From: Branchiostoma floridae
Lineage: Eukaryota; Chordata; Leptocardii; Amphioxiformes; Branchiostomatidae
Assembly (NCBI RefSeq): GCF_000003815.2
Contig: NC_049995.1
Location: forward strand, 18,125,017 to 18,189,016
DNA length: 64,000 bases
Direction: 5' to 3'
The notes under the pieces are model-generated. The model worked only from the letters and a program-made list of their open reading frames with translations. It was not told the DNA's origin and did not search any database. Below, in pieces: positions 35,655-46,089 of the stretch (positions are counted from its first letter, which is position 1; every line of letters begins with the position of its first letter). A program made the translations under genes and the position numbers.

Positions 35655-38160
35655 AACAAGCGTTCGTAGAACTCAACCTTCGTGAAATGGGCGAGGGTGT
35701 AATGGTTGGAGGGTGTTTTTTTTATAGACATCTCAGGGCCTGGTTGGAGGGTGTTTTTTTTTATAAACATCTCAGGGGCTAGCCTTACAGAAAATGATGC
35801 GTTCGATTGGCGAAAAGTCTCGGAATTCTACACCTTTTTTTCGCGCCTATGTAGCTGCATCATCCCTTTGAAGTGGAATAGTTTGCGTTGACAGATTGTC
35901 ATGGTATTTGGAATGCAGATAGCTTTTGTCATGGGCCGTGAGCGAGCGAGTGAGTGAGATAGCTTTGGAGATGCCTTACATAATCAATTTTTATCATGCA
36001 AATCAGGGGCTAATTTTCATAAGTAATGAGGACAGTTGATATTAATAATAATAACTAGGTGTATTTTGCCAGCCAGTAGGTACCCAAATTATACGCCTAC
36101 TTCATTTCATAATAGCAGATTCTCAAAGATAAGACACATTAGTCAATTCCAAGTCACCATATGCATGAAGAAAAGATTCATCTATTTGAATTCATTTGAA
36201 TAGTTTAGAAACATTTTGAAAGTAACTGTACAAAATATTTCTTTAGAATAATTGTGAAACCTCTGTGTGATTCTTTCACACTTACAAATATTTGTAAACT
36301 TTGCCAAATGGTTAAATTAGTTAATTGCCCCCATAAAAGTAAGTTCTGTTGTTGCCTCTGTATATTTTTAGATTTTACTGCTGGGCACTGGTGGATCCTT
36401 TGTGGTGGGCCATTGTTGCATTGACACCCAACCATACTTTGCAAGGATGTGTGAATTGCTATCTTCCCAGCCCACTGACCCATTTACAAAATGTTATAAA
36501 AAATGGTAGAAAATGGTAAATAATGGTAGAATGCTGTTATCATTATTAAGAAACCATTAGAAGCATCTAATTCCACACCATGAATATTTCCAACGTTTTA
36601 CAGGACCGGGGAAATATTTATAAAATTGAAATAATGTTTAAAATATTTCTGAAGTATCAAATGTCGATTCTAGACATATAATTACAAACTTTAAAATCAT
36701 TTCTAAACAATGACAACAAACATCCGCACGATGACTTGGAATGGACTCTAACTAACAAAGAGAGAAATATTAGCCTAACTGAGTTGTGTACTAGTATGTC
36801 CGATTGGTAAAAATTCCCGGAATTGACAGCAAGTTTTCCGCGCGTACGCAATCGAATCATCCCTTTAGATGGTAATAAGAAGGGAAGGGTTGACGGATCA
36901 ATATTGTCAATATTGACGACTTGATACATTGCATGGACGTTTCTACAAAGTCATATTATAAATTATAGTTTTTCTTTGTACAGCCCCCTTTACAGATCAT
37001 TATTGCCGACTTGTTGCTTGCAACAATGATGATGTAGCATTCTTTGTTTCACAATGCAGTCCACTACATTGTGCATCCTATATGTCTAATGTACAATCCC
37101 TATAAATAATCTCATCAATGACTACAAGTTACTGTGAAAAACAAACCCTGCGTTCTTCAACAATGTATTGTACCGGTAGTAACTGTTACATGTACAACCC
37201 TTTTAAATCGTATAATATACATGTAGGCCCCTGTAAACAATATCATCATTGCCCTTATTCATTGCCCTTAATCTACAGATTATCAAATCTTATAGGAAAC
37301 ATTTACACCCCATCATGTATAATGTACTGTCCCTATAGTACCATTGTCTTGTAATCTGGTATATATAAGTCGTGCTGTCCTCTATTGCGCAACTATGACC
37401 TTTGGGGTCACTTCCTGTGGGGACGGGCCCATGCACAACTGAATGACGTAACTCCTAAATGAACCACTATTGCGTAATCGCCACACTTAGCACACTACAC
37501 ACTATTTTTCAAGTACAAACATCCCCTGCAAAACCGTCAGAAGCCACTACACGAAAAAACACCTCGTACGTTTCATCTCCTTCTCAAGAACTACCCACAT
37601 ACCAAATATCAGATCAATCTGTCATGGTCTTACGCAGCTGGACTGTTTACAGTCACGCCCTATATAAGGTTTCTACACATACCTATTGTATCATGCAAAT
37701 TACCACCTAATTTGCATAACAAGTATACAATTATGTACATCATTACGTAAGCTGTCAGCATACCTACAGCCATTAACATCCATCAACCCCTTCTTGCATT
37801 ATTCCTTCTCAAAACCTAAAACAAGAATTACTTTCAACGCCCCTGCGAAACCCCTAGGTGGCCAAAACTTACACACCTTACTATGCTTTTACACAGCTAC
37901 CTACCACTTACAAATCATTACCCAAACAAGTCCCAAACAAAAAATAGCAGAACCGGAAGTTCCGCTGCAGTACCATAACACGCCGCTAGAGCGCCCTGCC
38001 GTAACGCAATTCCTGCCATTCTTTCGTCATGTCTAATCCTACCCACATACCAAATATTTAAACCATCCACTCACGCGTTCCCTAGTTATCAGGATGACAA
38101 ACGACCACCTGACATCAAAACAGCACTGACTACAAAGTTACCCTTCGTTTCACGAAGGGA
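35655..38160. mobile_element. Unclassified insertion inside the LINE reverse transcriptase
   Basis: The RT frame is cut directly after the YADD motif (boundary near 38160) and resumes at about 35654. The interval has a palindrome CCCTTCGTTTCACGAAGGG at its right end and CCTTCGTGAAATGGG near its left end. It also has a 37-bp tandem duplication (GGAGGGTGTTTTTTTTATA, 35705-35780) and two diverged copies of a segment with GATTGG-AAAA...ATCATCCCTTT (about 35795-35900 and 36785-36900). No transposase or other protein is recognised; the family is unknown. Confidence 0.5.
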
Positions 38161-39355
38161 ATCATCAGCATATAATAGACAGGGTACATTCATACAGTGT
38201 AGAACTGGAGGGTTACAACAGGAATGGTCAAATTCTGATGCTATGTCACTAATGAATAAGTTGAACAATGTTGGACTCAGGTTACAGCCTTGTCGAACCC
38301 CACAGTGAGTTACAAATGTATCGGTCAGACCACTGTTTGTTTTAATACAATTTGTAGTTTTAGAGTACATATCTTTTATGGTCAGGAGAAATTTGCCTCC
38401 TATCCGAAGTTTCTTCAATTTAAGTAAAAGACCTTCTCGCCAAACAGAATCAAAAGCTTTACTAAAATCTACAAAACAAGCGTACAGACGTGTAATTCTA
38501 CTAATACATTTGCTGACAAGCGTGTTCAAAGTGAATAGATTATCAGTTGTTCTAAAATTCTTCCTGAAACCGGCCTGTTGTGGTTTGAAAAGGCTGTTTT
38601 CTTCTGCGTAGTTAGACAGTCTATTGTTTAAGATTGAACAGAATAATTTTCCTAGACAACTTATTAATAATAATAATAATAGAGATCCCTCTATAGTTGT
38701 CTGGGAGTGAAGTTCGCCGGACTAATGAATAGGTACAATATGGCTGAGCGACCATTCTTCGGGGAATTATGCGTTTTGTAAGCACAGGTTAAAAAGATGG
38801 AGCAGAGGTTTTTGAAAAATTGATTTGCCACATTTCAGCATTTCGTTTCTTATCATATCGCTTCCACTGGACTTGTTATTCTTTAAGTTTGCAATAGCTC
38901 TGTCTAATTCATCTGCGGTAATTATAGAATCTAGTATAAAGTTCTCTGTCTCTGGAAGAGGAAGAGGAGTTTGATCATTTACTGGAATGAAAGGACCGGC
39001 CACGGAATCATGATTTCCGTCGGATAATTTGTCAACTTTACTTAAGTGGTTTAACCAGTCTTCGCTGGAGATTTGGCTATTTTCTTGAACCTTCTTGGGT
39101 TTTAATTTATTAACAAGGTCCCAAAATGCACTTTGATTCTTTTCCAGAAGGGTGGATAGTTGATTCATAATTTGTTGACGAAAATCACGTTTTTTTCTTT
39201 CTTAATGATTTTCTATATTCTTTTTTCTTCCTGAAGAAACTGCCCCTCACTTCTGGATGTGATGAGTTTTTTTCTAGTAAATAGGCTAACTTTTTTCATT
39301 TCAATACACGTTTTGTCGAACCATTTCTTATTTTGTCTTTTCGGCGGACGTTTTC

Positions 39356-39489
39356 TGGCTACTTGGCAAATGGAGACTGCTAGTCGGCTTGATATCGGTA
39401 ACCACAGTAGAGATCTGCATGGAGATTACTGAGGCTATGGATTTATGCATATTGAAATCCCGCTCTTTTACAGACTCCCACACGACATC
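39356..39489 (+). promoter_or_regulatory. Conserved proximal upstream region of gene C
   Basis: Homologous to the segments before genes B and D: GGCTACTTGGCAAATGGAG, GAGATCTGCATGGAGATTAC, TTTATGCATATTGAAAT, CTTTTACAG, leader, ATG. Only about 134 bp of the ancestral upstream sequence remain attached, because a 5.1-kb LINE lies directly 5' of it. Confidence 0.55.
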
Positions 39490-42400
39490 ATGCTGGGGAA
39501 ACTGCTGCTGACCGCCGCTGTGGCGATCGCCGCCATTCACGGGTCCGGCGCACAAGGTACGTACGTTCTCCTTCAGCCCCCCTTTCAAATTAAAGGTGCT
39601 CTCACCGCGCTCTCGCCGCGATGGAAAATTGGCCAGAGCGCGGTGGGAGCGCCGCGACGCCAGAAAAACCTTCTCCTTCACTAGCCTAGTTTTCAGCCGA
39701 AAGGCTGTCCGATAAAGACTTCGGCTGAACTATTCCTATTCTAACAGAACATATGTCTACAGGTCACTCGACCATTTTTATTTCTCAACTTCGGCAAGTT
39801 TGTTTGGACATGGTAGGTAGTTAAGACAGTATATGTTCAGGGGGAGGTATTGTTTACGGCCTGTTCCATGCTTTATATGTTGTATGTTTTCCATATGTTG
39901 TGTCAGTATAGCGTAGTTCAGAAGTTCATGCCATGAGGAAGGATTGCGAAATTTCTCAAGAAATAGATATGCGATTTAGTATGCTTTGAAGTTTATGTCT
40001 TAAAGTGGCAACACACTTGTTTTCCTGCTCAACACACCTATTTTGCATTCTATCTTTCAATGTTACATGGTCACAATACTATCCTGGAAGAAGGAAATTA
40101 TCGTTTGTTTTGTTTGTTTGAACCTTTGTTTATTCATGAAAGCTGAAATCGGTCTGCAGGCCGCTTTTAATTGAGGTCATGTGGGAAGAGGTAAGGGTCA
40201 GACAAAGCATATAACAGATATATTCCTAGTCATTTACAAAATGCCTTAACGACCAACCAAAAAAGCCGTCGAACTCATTATATACGAACATTTTGGACCA
40301 TTAATTTCTATTGCATACGAAAAAGAAGCCAAACGCCTCAGATAGTTTAAATAGACATAGATTTCAAATATATGTGTCATTTCCATATTCTGTATAACAC
40401 TGTCTTACTTTGCAATTAGCCTTTGGGCATTATCTTGCAATAAAGGTACTTAGTTTGTTGTTTGTTTGTTTATTTCGATCTCCTATTAGAGTTACAATTA
40501 TTATCATAACTCTATTCTTCCTGGAGTCGTCCATCAACATTACAAATTAAAACAATCATAACATAAAGTCAACAAAGGTACATATATACAATATGACACG
40601 AGAAAAACTGAGGTAACTGATTGCAAAAATGTAACATAAACTCAGTAAACGGAAGTAATGAGGAGGGGTCAGAGGTCAAAGGCCATAACATAAATAACAA
40701 AACATCAATCATTGTAACAATAAATAAAACTAGAAAGGCCAACATTTGCTTGGGAGCAAATGCAGCATATTGCAATCCATCTTCATACGTATGCCAAAGT
40801 GTACAAAAAATCCCAAAATTCAACAATTTAAAGTGATCTATGCCCAAAGTAAAAATGAAGTACTGTGGGCACTTACCAGACACACCTTCATGCCGAATTT
40901 TAGGTCAATAGGTTTCCATACAAGGGTGTAGTCGCCCAAGATATACATTTTTGTGTCAAAAATGGCCGAAAACCCCCAAATAATTCATTTTTAAGTGATC
41001 TATGAATAGAGTGTTGATGGAGCTCTGTTCTCATATGTCCAATGCACCTACGTACCAAATTGCAGGTCATTTGGTTTCCATAGAAGGGCATAGGAGCCAA
41101 AAATATACGTTTTAGTCAAAAACGGCCGAAAACCCCAAAAAAACTCATTTTTTTTAGGTGACCTACGAAGAAAGTGTTGATGAAATCCTGTGCTTATATG
41201 TTCAATGCACCTATGTACCAAATTTTAGGACATTTGGTTTGCATACAAGGGCATAGGAGCCAAAAATATATATTTTCAGTCAAAAATGGCCAAAACCCCC
41301 AAAATAACTAATTTTTGAAGCAATCTATGAAGAAAGTGTTAATAGGTTCCTGTGCCCATATGTCACGTGCACCTCTGTACCGAATTTCAGGTCAGAAAAA
41401 CACCTGGGGGTATTTGCTATCTCTACCACCCTGCCAAATTTCAGCTCATTTGGCCAAAAAATGAAAAGTTGAAGGGATTTGAAGATTTGACAGGAGGAGA
41501 AGAAACAAAGAAAAAACAATATATTGCAAATCCATACTGTAGTATGGATTGCAATATAACAACCAAGTGGGTGTAATTAACAAAGAAATTATGCACAAAC
41601 ACGAGTCAATTAATAGTTGATTTGCAGCTACAAATCCGTCTACCACCAATCCTGCAAGGGTTTGTTTGTGTTGATTTTAGTCCGGATCCAATTCACAATG
41701 TGCGTTTTGAAAATGGAAGGTGAGGTTGCTTTCATTTGTGTCGGGAAAGTGTTATATGACTTGGTGCATCTATACAGGAAGGTCCTTGTTAGGGCTGCAG
41801 TTTATTGGCTTAGGTAATCTAAAACCACCACTTGTCGCAAGACGAGTGCTGTGCTCATGTGCTCATGTGTGCTACTAATGTTTTCTAAGAGTTATGGATC
41901 AAACCCTTTTTGTCTGGTCTTACCGTGGCCGACACAATTGTTTGCCTGCTCAAAACAAATATTTTGCCTGGATAAACGATGGTTCACGTAGTTGTTGCTG
42001 TTGTTTTGGACAGGCTGTGGAGGTAACCTGAATGCTCCTCCTGGAGGCACTGTGGTATCACCGAACTATCCTGAAAATTATAACAACAATGATCTCTGCA
42101 ATTGGCGCATCACTGCGCCCGTCGGATGCACCGTTCGTCTCAAGTTTACAGCCTTTGATGAGCCTTGGGCCGACTATCTGTACATCTTCGACGGAGGCAG
42201 TGCCGCTGCTCCACTGATAGCCGAGTAAGGGTCGGAAATTCGGATTGGTCTACCATGTTTATAGAGTAGGACAATTTAGACAATGCAGTGAGTAATTCTG
42301 TAATATGTCCATTGTAATGTCTTATAATACTCCTGTTATCATGTATTTGTATCTTGTATTCTCTCCTAAGGGTATCCAATAACAATAGCTTACAGCTAGT

Positions 42401-45400
42401 TTAGAAACCTTGGCCAAACAAATAAACAATAAACTATAAACACAAACAGAACCAGCTACGACTTATTTTGACCTCCAGGTTGCATGGTGATGTGTTACCA
42501 GCCGACATCACCAGCACATCTAACCAGCTGTTCGTGAGATTCGAGAGTGACTTTAGTATGGTGGACGAAGGGTTCAGTTTCACCTACGAAGGTAAGATTC
42601 ATGGGACGTAAATAAGTGTTAAGTACATGTGTGGGAAGGTGTCGTCAAAACGAGGTTTGATTTCAGCCCCCTAACAGCTCCCAACAGTACTGCAGCAGTA
42701 GTTCTTGTTTTGATATCTTGACAATTCTATGATCAAGATTATTCGATGGCAGATTTGGCTCTAGAATAAGTGATTTGGGTGAAGAAGTGTCAGGAAGTAC
42801 AGGTAAGAGTTGATACCTGTAGTAACTAATCAGACATGACATACACTCCATGCAACTAGGGCTAATTTTTTAAGGGGGAGCTACTGATTTTGGACAAAAC
42901 TAATGACCAATAGTGACAAACCTATCCAGACAAAAATTACAGTAAGAGGAGAAGAACTAGAGTCTGTAAAGAAGTTCAAATACTTAGGTGCAATTATGAG
43001 TGAAGAAGGCTCCAAGCCTGAGATCCGGGCGAGCGCAGCAATGACGCTAAAAGCATTGGATAAACTGAAACCAATCTGGAGAGACAAAAACATTAGCATA
43101 AGGTCCAAGCTTAGATTCCTACAGGCCCTTGTACTCTCCATCTTCCTTTACTCCTGTGAATCGTGGACGCTAAATGCAGAGCTCCAAAGAAGGGTACAGG
43201 CGGTGGAAATGAAGTGCCTAAGAAAAATCCTCGGGATAACTTATCTGAACCACATTACAAACGAAGAGGTCATAAGCAACATACGGAAATACGGTCACTA
43301 TGAAAGACTCCTAACAGTAGTGAAGAGAAAGAAACTTAAGTGGTACGGACACGTAATGAGGTCAAACGGGCTGTCCAAAGTCATCCTTCAAGGAACTGTA
43401 AATGGAGCCAGGAGAAGGGGAAGGCAGAAGAAAAAATGGGCAGACAGAGAGAATACAATGTAGACTAACCTGCTAAACTACTGCATGTGCTTCTCAGCAC
43501 TCTGCTGGGGCACCAATGCCGGATCTTCAGCCAGATTCCGTCCATCCTCAACGTTTCGTCCCCTTTACTACTGGTACGTTTCTGGGCGGCGGGACAGCAA
43601 GGGGGACGTCTCCCTCTTGCTTCCGGCACTGGTGCCTCGCATCTGGGCGGCTTTCTTCCAAAGCTTGCCTTTTCTTTTAATCCACAAGACAAAGCTGCTT
43701 CTTTCGGCCTCTTCGGTCACCTGTCTGACAAACTGAGACTGCAACTTCCCCTGTATCTGTAGGTCCCTACACTGGCGTAAAAGGGGTGTTCCTGCAAACC
43801 CTCTTGTTCCGATCTCGACTGGGTAGACTTTGGTTCTCCACCCTTGTTGTTTACACTGATTGGCTAATTCTTCATACTTTAGCTTCTTACTCTCATAGGT
43901 CACTTCAATGTTCTCTTCCCTTGGTATGGTAAGTTCTAATATGAGCACCGATCTCTGGTCCACTGACCACAAAACCATGTCAGGTCTCAGCTGTGTGTCA
44001 CAGATAACGCTCGGAAAGCGGAGTTGTCTATCAAGGTCTACTGCCATTTCCCATTGCCCTCTACTCAAAGGGCCACCGCCAATGTGGATACTGTTGCTGT
44101 CTGCTGCTCTGGGCCTCTGGCCCTCCCTTACAAACTGGATTGGTTGTATTCGTGCCGTAGCACCTTTGGCTTTCTTCCTCACCTCCTCCAGCATCGCTGC
44201 AATTAGCCTGAGCACCTTGTTATGACTCCATGTGTAACGGCCCTGTTGTAAGGCAATGTTGCAGTTAGATAGAATGTGTTTTAAGTCGGCTTGAGCTCGA
44301 CCGCACAGCTGACAAGATTCCTCGTTTTTATACCAAAGGGTGAGTATATAGGGGCTGGGGAAAGGACATTAAAGAATGGACAGGAAAGAGCTTTGCAGCG
44401 TCCCTCCTGCTGACGCAGGACCGAATGGGATGGAGGAACCTGATTCACAGTGCCACCATGCAGCGCTCCCACGACCCGGGAATACTGGGTTAAGGGACCA
44501 AAGTACAAGGTACAAGGTACAAGGTACTGATTTTGATGTTTCTATGTGTCTGCGTTTGTACAGTGGAGTGGAGAAGAACATAGAAAAGCGCTTTCATGAA
44601 CAGCTGGGATTTCGGTTAGGGTGCAAAGTAGCCTCTCTAACATCTGACCATCTCTTCCAGACCATTGCGCAAATGTAATTCCCTGCGCTGCCGACATTGT
44701 TCTCGTGCTGGACCTTTCTTCGAGCATCCCACAGGACCAGTTTGAACTCGCCCGGGAATTTATGATGGCTTTTGTTGACTGTGAGGTTTTACAAGAAAAG
44801 GATGTCAGGGTGAGTCTCTGACTTCTGCTGGGTAGAGCTGATATATGCTTTAAATCCCTGGGAATCTAAATCTTTCCTGACAGCACTAACCGTACAACTT
44901 CTTTTCTCAAGAGACCATGAGACATATGGGGAGCGTTCTAGGCAGTTATGATTTCTGTCATTGCCATTGTTGAGCTGGCTTTTGTCGAATGTGCTGCTTT
45001 GCAGGGAAAGAATATCCGAGTGAGTGTTTCATTTGTGCTGAATGGATCTGATGCTTTTAATCCCTGGGAATCTATCATTCCTGATAGCAAGCATTGACCG
45101 TAGAACTTGTTCTCCACCTGTATCATTTCTCGAGCGCCCAGGAGACATATGGGGAGCGTTCTATGCACTTATGGATCTTGCATTGACATTGTTAAATTGG
45201 AAAATCCCAAAGGGCCAGTTTTAGGATGTGTGGAAATAACATCAGCACTTTTTGTGTTCCTCTCGCCAATTGTTACACAGATTGCAGTCGTCAACTACAC
45301 CTGCGAAGCGCACACCTACTTCAGCCTCACACCAATCACCATGGGGATGTCGCACGAAATCGAGCACCTCATGAGGGGCGACGGAGGCATAACGTGTACT

Positions 45401-46089
45401 GGCCGCGCCATCTACTACATGCGCCGCACGGTACGGCCGCTGCTGTTTTTTTTCGACTGCGCGTGTTGCTCACACAGTACCACATGGTGCAAAAGCTAAA
45501 GGCTTCACTTGTACTGAATGCATGGTGCAGAAACTACTGTTGCACTTGCTGGGTTAAACACAGTACATCATGGTGCAGGAACTAAGGCTACACTTGCTGG
45601 GTTAAACACAGTACCCATGGTTTATAAGCTATAGATACATTTACTTGTTAAGCATATATACAAATGTACCTGTGACTTTTCTATGTGTGATTTTCTTGTT
45701 TGTTATTTGTCCAGTCCAAATTCCGAGCCGCGCCCGAGGCCCATCACACAGCCGTCATCCTGACAGACGGACAGGTAAGTTATTGTTTCCCAGTGAGTTG
45801 TTACACATTCTCAGTCTCATGTTACCCTTTTCCAAAGACAATACGCTGTTACACAGTCTTATTGTCCTCTATACCGTTTCACCAGTCCGATGATCACCAA
45901 CAAGCCGAAGCTGCAGATGCGCGGAACGCGGGGATCGATCTGTACGCCGTGGGATTCGGGTACCCGGTTCTTGTGGACTGGGCTGCGCTGGCGACCATGA
46001 CCGGCGACCCCGTCGGATCCCGCGTTTTCGACACCAGCCAGGCCTGCGACGCGGCGCAGAAAATCGTGGCCGATCAGTGCGGTGAGTAG
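39490..46089 (+). CDS. Gene C: secreted CUB-VWA protein
   Basis: Exons 39490-39556 (signal peptide MLGKLLLTAAVAIAAIHG), 42014-42224 and 42479-42591 (CUB), 44661-44809, 45281-45430, 45715-45774 and 45886-46089 (VWA). Total 954 bp, 317 aa, frame exact; phases 1,2,1,0,0,0. VWA metal site: LVLDLSSS, GDGGITCTGRA, AVILTDGQ; a two-residue insertion in exon 3 (RAAPEAHH). It ends VADQCGE-stop, the stop lying within GCG|GTGAGTAG, a consensus donor. The introns are full of repeats (LINE tails, a satellite-bearing TIR element, a nested retrotransposon), but all exon borders are intact. Predicted secreted protein; ligand unknown. Confidence 0.85.
40080..40640 (-). mobile_element. Two LINE 3'-end fragments in gene C intron 1
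   Basis: 40087-40200 (TTGTTTGTTTGAACCTTTGT then TTATTCATGAAAGCTG) and 40454-40600 (TTGTTTGTTTGTTTATTTCG then ATCTCCTATTAGAG) read on the minus strand as 3' ends with AAAC-type tails. That style fits CR1/L2-group LINEs. No coding sequence is retained. Confidence 0.5.
40767..41557. mobile_element. TIR element with internal 162-bp tandem repeats
   Basis: ATATTGCAATCCAT at 40767-40780 and its exact complement at 41544-41557. The right end is itself a hairpin (ATATTGCAAATCCATACT / AGTATGGATTGCAATAT). Inside are about four copies of a 162-163 bp unit (AAGTGATCTATG..., CATTTGGTTTCCAT, CAAAAATGGCCGAAAACCCC). No ORF; a non-autonomous foldback-like element in intron 1 of gene C. Confidence 0.7.
42014..42591 (+). 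other. CUB domain module (two exons, phase 1 to phase 1)
   Basis: Residues in order: GCGGNLNAPPGGTVVSPNYP, NNDLCNWRITAP, GCTVRLKFTAFDEP, ADYLYIFDGG, LPADITSTSNQLFVRFESD, EGFSFTYE. This is the full CUB pattern (CGG, SPNYP, C-W-I, D-YL-I-DG, SD...GF...Y). The conserved second cysteine pair (before the DYL strand and in the usual CG after the DG loop) is missing: those places read PWADYL and ELHGD. The internal intron is phase 2. CUB domains mediate protein and carbohydrate contacts in secreted proteins. Confidence 0.9.
42893..44524 (+). mobile_element. Nested retrotransposon insertion (RTE-like, interrupted)
   Basis: Flanked by the 11-bp direct repeat TACTGATTTTG (42882-42892, 44525-44535); gene A carries the uninterrupted site. 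The plus-strand frame 42903-43463 has KKFKYLGAIMSEEGSKPEI, FLYSCESWTLN and KLKWYGHVMRSNGLSK, the C-terminal part of an RTE-type reverse transcriptase. It breaks after KKKWADRE and resumes at about 44358 with DIKEWTGKSF and MQRSHDPG, then a stop and a (GTACAAG)n tail. The inner 0.9 kb is a second element in the opposite direction. Confidence 0.8.
43449..44357 (-). mobile_element. R2-group (HERO-like) LINE 3' fragment nested in the RTE-like copy
   Basis: The minus-strand frame from about 44345 down to 43568 reads CQLCGRAQADLKHILSNC (C-x2-C...H...C knuckle), QQGRYTWSHN, then RPDMVLWSV, LELTIPREEN and ESKKLKYEELANQC. This is the restriction-like endonuclease that follows the RT in R2, NeSL and HERO-type elements. 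The RT itself is absent (5' truncation). Boundaries are set by where the host RTE-like frame stops and resumes (a few bases uncertain). Confidence 0.7.
44976..45021 (+). pseudogene. Relic of VWA exon 1 in a gene C intron
   Basis: CTTTTGTCGAATGTGCTGC followed by GGGAAAGAATATCCGAG|TGAG is a diverged copy of the end of the real exon at 44809. The flanking CCTGGGAATCTATC is also repeated. Gene A has the same relic at 3381; B and D do not, supporting a closer A-C relationship here. Confidence 0.65.

Larger units (their letters stand above)
34237..39355 (-). mobile_element. 5'-truncated non-LTR retrotransposon upstream of gene C
   Basis: Minus-strand pieces in order: linker RKRPPKRQNKKWFDKTC (about 39330), early RT (38767-39168, ending in a region with NYRGIS), QQAGFRKNFRTTDNLF and FVDFSKAFDSVW, CGVRQGCNLSPTLFNLFISD, LLYADD (about 38160); then, after a 2.5-kb interruption, the RT thumb (YCYLGIIVNSAGTFK, about 35460) and a C-terminal C-x2-C...H...C knuckle (VCQFCNMNKVEDEAHF, about 34600). 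The 3' end is (ATT)n-like at 34238. Frameshifts and a 100-N gap lie inside, so it is inactive. Clade not assigned. It sits between ACTAGCAA and TGGCTACTTGG, which are near-contiguous upstream of gene B. Confidence 0.8.

Noticed and set aside
37459..38036. Plus-strand ORFs of 83 and 116 codons
   Set aside because: Low-complexity, no family motif, inside a transposon-related insertion, no conserved copy elsewhere in the window.
42903..44215. Extra exons of gene C encoding an RT-like or endonuclease-like domain
   Set aside because: The segment is bounded by an 11-bp target duplication, lies within an intron, and the endonuclease part is on the opposite strand; it is a transposon insertion.
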